NCBI GenBank assembly: GCA_020465985.1
Contig: JAANYP010006955.1
Location: 248,001-312,000, forward strand
Source: Centrapalus pauciflorus
Lineage: Eukaryota; Streptophyta; Magnoliopsida; Asterales; Asteraceae
Reading direction: 5' to 3'
DNA length: 64,000 bases
Shown here: piece by piece, positions 62,426 to 64,000 of the stretch
Layout of the letters: each line of letters starts with the position of its first letter
Position numbering within the stretch: position 1 is the stretch's first letter
Position numbers and translations under genes: made by a program
Notes under the pieces: model-generated
Database searches by the model: none
What the model was told of the DNA's origin: nothing
Seen by the model: the letters and a program-made list of their open reading frames with translations, nothing else

Positions 62426-62600
62426 CTATTTATCGCATCCTCAATTTGATAGCTACAACTTCTTGAGTACATCCTCCATTTGGGACAATTCTTCTAAAGC
62501 TCTTCCTTTCGAATTAGAACTCCAATCCCACTAAGACAATATCAAATTTTTATTTATTGTAATTTTATACATACTGGCTCTAGTTACATTGTCAAACACA

Positions 62601-63901
62601 TCTATACTATATAATATAAGAAAAACCACTTGGAGTTTCTGGACCATTGGATGAAAAGAAATTAATGGTCAAGATTAATGACAACTCATAATTATTTATA
62701 AAATGTCTCTTATACCCTTAATTAAAATCAATAGTTATACTTATGCCCTTTTTAATTCATTTTCCAAATTTACTACCTTAACTTAATTACATTAAAATTT
62801 TGATTTTAATTTTTTCATTAATGAATTAATATTAAATTAATATTTACCTAAAATAAATATGTGTCATTATTATCTTTAATGATTATAGTTAAATTCAAAT
62901 GTAAAAATTTGGATTTAAATGTAGAAGTGTAGTAAATAAAGTTAAAAATATTTGTTAATTATTTTGCTAACAAGATTTAAAATTTAAGTGATAAAACTTC
63001 AATTGTGAATATGATAACTTTTGATTGTTGATTTTTAGATATTCCATTTTTATATTTTATCATTTTCAAAATATATACATGTTCACATAATTGAAGTTTT
63101 TTGTTTCTTACATTGATATTTCATATTTGAAGTTAATAAAAATTTTAAAAAAAAACATTTTTTACAAACACACATATTATCTGTTTTTAATAATACAATA
63201 TAATAATATTTTTTTTGTTTAATATCAAACAACTAATTATTTTTTTGTCTTTAATTTATCTAGCTTTCAATTTTTTATTTTAATTATATATAAATTTTAT
63301 AATAATTTATTAAAATATAAAAAAATGTGTATTTTCTGAATCAACCCATGTAATACATTGGTTTATTTTAATTATAATAAAACAAAACAATTCATGTCAT
63401 ATGTCACTTCTACAATACAAGAAGATTGTATACTCCACCTCTTTTTTCAAATTTAACACCTTAACTTAATTGCATTAAATTTTGACTTTATTTTTTTCAT
63501 TAATTAATTAGTAATAAATTAGATTTTGTAACATTTATAATTAATGTTTACCTAAAATAAATATCTATCATTATTATCCATAATAATCATACTTAGATCC
63601 AAATGTAAAAAATTTGAATTAGCTGTGAAAATTATTATTATTATGTATAATAAAGGAATACATCAAATGTCACGTGTCACCTATACGTTCACCAAAAAAA
63701 ATGATTACAACTTATAAAAAATAAAAGATAAATACAATTTAATATTTTTAAAAAAGATAAATATACTCTATTTTTTAATCTGTAATTAATGAAAAATAAA
63801 CACAATTATTATTTTTGTATATTTTTAATTTTTACTCTTATACATTTTATATAAATAAATTTAATTAAAAATATCCACGTAATACGTGGATTATAAACTA
63901 G
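62601..63901 (+). mobile_element. Helitron copy C, complete, non-autonomous
   Basis: Starts TCTATACTATATAAT after A. It has an internal hairpin near 63343-63363 and a terminal CCACGTAATACGTGG hairpin (63875-63889), then ATTATAAACTAG and T. At 1301 bp it pairs with copy B (1300 bp, opposite strand) and matches it over long stretches by eye. It has no protein-coding capacity. Confidence 0.8.
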
Positions 63902-64000
63902 TTTATATAAATAAAAGCTCTATCTAAGAGTTAATTGTGTCAAACATACCCTTAATGTATCGATTTAAAAATCAAGTGACTTAATTTGGAAATCCATCAA

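Overview
This window looks like nuclear DNA of a dicot plant. It is strongly AT-rich, its genes have GT-AG introns, and it is crowded with plant-type transposons (chromovirus Ty3/gypsy, Helitrons, Tourist- and hAT-like MITEs, tRNA-like SINEs). I cannot name the species; an asterid is a guess. Four cellular genes can be supported.

Layout. 1-4.0 kb is intergenic, with a foldback MITE (857-1063) and a SINE candidate. 4029-16226 (+) is a three-exon gene for a UVR-motif plus SnoaL/NTF2-like protein, probably plastid-targeted. Its second intron is 10.65 kb because a complete, very young chromovirus (5873-13833) landed inside an older SINE there. 17363-20237 (-) is a two-exon DUF3527 gene, convergent with the first, with a likely 5'-UTR intron reaching about 22.3 kb. 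22.6-30.5 kb is intergenic, with Helitron pieces. 30539-30937 (+) is an intronless COPT/CTR copper transporter. 32440-53752 (-) is PASTICCINO1 (PAS1), a three-FKBP plus TPR immunophilin. I traced it through 20 coding exons with consistent phases (627 aa). Its introns hold a Helitron, three Tourist-like MITEs, a foldback element split by a 2.58-kb solo LTR, a hAT-like element and microsatellites. 53.8-64 kb is intergenic, with two full-length 1.3-kb Helitrons in opposite orientation, nested MITEs, a GAGCTC-rich foldback and a LINE-type zf-RVT pseudogene.

The cellular genes do not form a pathway; they are ordinary neighbours in a repeat-inflated region. The most unusual object is the chromovirus. 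Between its primer-binding site and gag-pol it carries two extra intact ORFs (183 and 137 aa). Each of its three ORFs starts within two bases of a splice-acceptor-like AG, and a good GTGAGT donor lies in the LTR just downstream of the TATA box. I infer it may make alternatively spliced subgenomic mRNAs; this is untested.

Limits: all comparisons were made by eye. Exon boundaries rest on reading frame, phase and splice consensus, plus recalled family similarity.
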